Source: an uncultured Clostridia bacterium (GTDB lineage Bacteria; Bacillota; Clostridia; Christensenellales; CALWSW01). From it: a stretch of DNA of 6,236 nucleotides. The notes below the pieces were generated by a model. That model was given only the letters and a program-made list of their open reading frames with translations. It did no database searches and had not been told where the DNA came from. Below are positions 5,009 to 6,236 of this stretch, piece after piece. The translations under genes were made by a program, and so were the position numbers. Every line of letters starts with the position of its first letter. Within the stretch, counting starts at the first letter, position 1. The stretch lies in NCBI GenBank assembly GCA_937874755.1, contig CALNBC010000013.1, positions 1 through 6,236 of the forward strand, given 5' to 3'.

Positions 5009-6085
5009 TTAAAAGGAAATCTGCCCGTTTTGCTCTTGCGGCGCGCGCCCTAAATGTGCGTACCCCAAGGGCGTAACAACTCTACCCCGGGGAGTCCTCG
5101 CTATAAAACCCATCTGGAGAAGATACGGCTCACAAACATCTTCGATTGTAGAGCTTTCTTCGCCGGTGGATGCCGCTAGGGTGTCCAATCCGACGGGACC
5201 GCCGCCGAATTTATCTATCATGCAGAGCAGAAGGTTTCTGTCCACCCCGTCCAGCCCGAGTTCGTCTATCCCGAGCTTTTCCAGTGCTTTAGCGGCGGTC
5301 TCCTCGTTGATTTCGCCGTCGCAACGCATCTCGGCATAGTCCCGGACGCGCATGAGCAGCCTGTTAGCGATTCGCGGTGTACCCCGGGATCTTCTGGCGA
5401 TTTCTGCGGCGCCGCCTTCCGTGATAAGCGCGCCCACTCTAGGCAGGCTCGCTGAGCGGGTAATTATCTTTATTAAATCTTCGACCTCGTATGGTTGGAG
5501 CCTGTGAGTGATGCCGAATCTGTCTCTCAAGGGGGAAGAGAGCATTCCCGCTTTAGTGGTCGCCCCAATGAGGGTGAAGCGCGGAAGGTCGAGGCGTATG
5601 GATCGTGCCGCGGGGCCTTTACCGACGATGATGTCCACCGCGAAATCCTCCATCGCGGGGTAGAGCACCTCTTCCACCGCGGGATTAAGCCTATGAATTT
5701 CGTCAATAAAAAGTATGTCCCCGGCAGAAAGGTTAGTCAGTATCGCCGCAAGGTCACCCGCGTGGGTTATTGCCGGACCCGAAGTCGTCCTGATGTTCAC
5801 ACCCTCCTCGTTTGCGATAACTGTAGCAAGGGTTGTTTTACCCAGTCCTGGCGGACCATAAAACAGCACATGGTCGATAGGTTCGCCGCGTTTTTTCGCC
5901 GCGCCTATGGATATGTAAAGCGAGTCCTTGACCTCGTTTTGCCCGATATATTCGGAAAGAAAGCGAGGTCTTAGGGAGTATTCCACTTCAACATCCTCTG
6001 CGGAGAAGCCGGAATAAATAAGCCTGCTGTCCGTAGAATCATCTATATTATCACCCATGTTGGATCGAAAACTCTTTTCGCTCAT
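5009..6085 (-). CDS. ruvB: Holliday junction branch migration DNA helicase RuvB
   Basis: RuvB is the AAA+ hexameric motor that, with RuvA, drives branch migration of Holliday junctions during recombination and repair. The 358-residue protein has the RuvB opening [13 protein letters not shown] (37-49), Walker [10 protein letters not shown] (77-85), Walker B LFIDEIHR (125-132), sensor 1 IGATT (173-177) and the arginine-finger segment LRDRFG (186-191). [11 protein letters not shown] is the sensor 2 helix, and a C-terminal winged-helix domain ends near TPLGYAHLG. Residues 1-20 are a polar, poorly conserved tail. The start is the ATG at 6083-6085, the first after the in-frame stop at 6095-6097. 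GGAGG lies 12 nt upstream, which is long; Met10 has no ribosome-binding site. It follows ruvA by 9 bases, surely in one operon. No clear intrinsic terminator is visible between ruvB and the proS promoter. Confidence 0.97.
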   Translation of the reverse strand: MSEKSFRSNMGDNIDDSTDSRLIYSGFSAEDVEVEYSLRPRFLSEYIGQNEVKDSLYISIGAAKKRGEPIDHVLFYGPPGLGKTTLATVIANEEGVNIRTTSGPAITHAGDLAAILTNLSAGDILFIDEIHRLNPAVEEVLYPAMEDFAVDIIVGKGPAARSIRLDLPRFTLIGATTKAGMLSSPLRDRFGITHRLQPYEVEDLIKIITRSASLPRVGALITEGGAAEIARRSRGTPRIANRLLMRVRDYAEMRCDGEINEETAAKALEKLGIDELGLDGVDRNLLLCMIDKFGGGPVGLDTLAASTGEESSTIEDVCEPYLLQMGFIARTPRGRVVTPLGYAHLGRAPQEQNGQISF

Positions 6086-6094
6086 AAACCCGTC

Positions 6095-6236
6095 TTACCT
6101 CCGTTTCCCAAGCTCTTTTAATGCTTCTTTCAATATGCCTTCGACGCCTTCCGTTCGCGAGGCGACACTATTTACTGTGCGGCTCGCCGTTCCCGCGTCG
6201 TATCCCAGTGCCACAAGGGCGCCTATTGCCTCTGCC
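6095..6236 (-). CDS. ruvA: Holliday junction DNA helicase subunit RuvA, C-terminal fragment
   Basis: RuvA binds four-way junctions as a tetramer and loads RuvB. Only the last 46 residues are in the window, starting AEAIGALVALGYD and ending KELGKRR before TAA. This is domain III, the small mobile three-helix domain that contacts RuvB; the conserved GALVALGY element is clear. The final codons CGG AGG contribute the ribosome-binding site GGAGG of ruvB, so the two genes are tightly linked. The 5' part lies outside the window, so nothing can be said about the junction-binding domains. Identification rests on this motif, the order ruvA-ruvB and the spacing. Confidence 0.92.
   Translation of the reverse strand, partial: AEAIGALVALGYDAGTASRTVNSVASRTEGVEGILKEALKELGKRR
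6098..6102 (-). promoter_or_regulatory. Ribosome-binding site of ruvB embedded in the ruvA 3' end
   Basis: GGAGG sits in the last two sense codons of ruvA and 12 nt before the ruvB ATG. The spacing is longer than for the other genes here (5-8 nt), and translational coupling to ruvA is a plausible compensation. Confidence 0.6.

Noticed and set aside
4981..5010. Possible terminator directly after ruvB
   Set aside because: Only 3-4 bp of pairing (CCG/CGG) can be made and no T-run follows, so it is not a credible intrinsic terminator.
5495..5974. Plus-strand frame of 159 codons opposite ruvB
   Set aside because: The minus strand encodes conserved RuvB motifs across the whole stretch; the antisense frame shows no recognisable domain.

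Overview
The window looks like a chromosomal housekeeping segment from a member of the Bacillota, most likely a clostridial lineage. The evidence is the Mini-ribonuclease III gene next to a TrmH-family rRNA methyltransferase gene, a T-box leader in front of prolyl-tRNA synthetase, a CwlD-like cell-wall amidase, strong GGAGG ribosome-binding sites and mid-range GC content. No insertion sequence, phage gene, CRISPR array, tRNA or rRNA is visible. A genus cannot be named from this sequence.

From right to left, mostly on the minus strand: the window opens inside the 3' end of ruvA. The complete ruvB follows after 9 bases. Next comes a promoter and a T-box riboswitch leader of about 230 nt (roughly 4705-4938), and then proS, a ProRS with a C-terminal cysteine cluster. 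proS converges on a plus-strand CwlD-type N-acetylmuramoyl-L-alanine amidase gene (2465-3196), with only 12 bases between the two stop codons. Divergent from the amidase is the minus-strand group mrnC-thyX-rlmB, tightly spaced (12 and 34 bases) and probably one operon. rlmB runs off the left edge and lacks its last motif.

The genes belong to unrelated core processes: Holliday-junction branch migration (RuvAB), charging of tRNA-Pro under feedback control by uncharged tRNA, peptidoglycan cleavage (amidase), and an operon that combines 23S rRNA end maturation (MrnC), flavin-dependent dTMP synthesis (ThyX) and 23S rRNA 2'-O-methylation (RlmB).

I found no convincing undescribed system. The points most worth a second look are: a basic, low-complexity N-terminal extension of about 117 residues on RlmB that contains a 16-residue tandem repeat and starts from TTG; the specifier region of the proS T-box, where overlapping CCA, CCC and CCG triplets all encode proline; and an 8-bp perfect inverted repeat that brackets both stop codons of the convergent amidase/proS pair.
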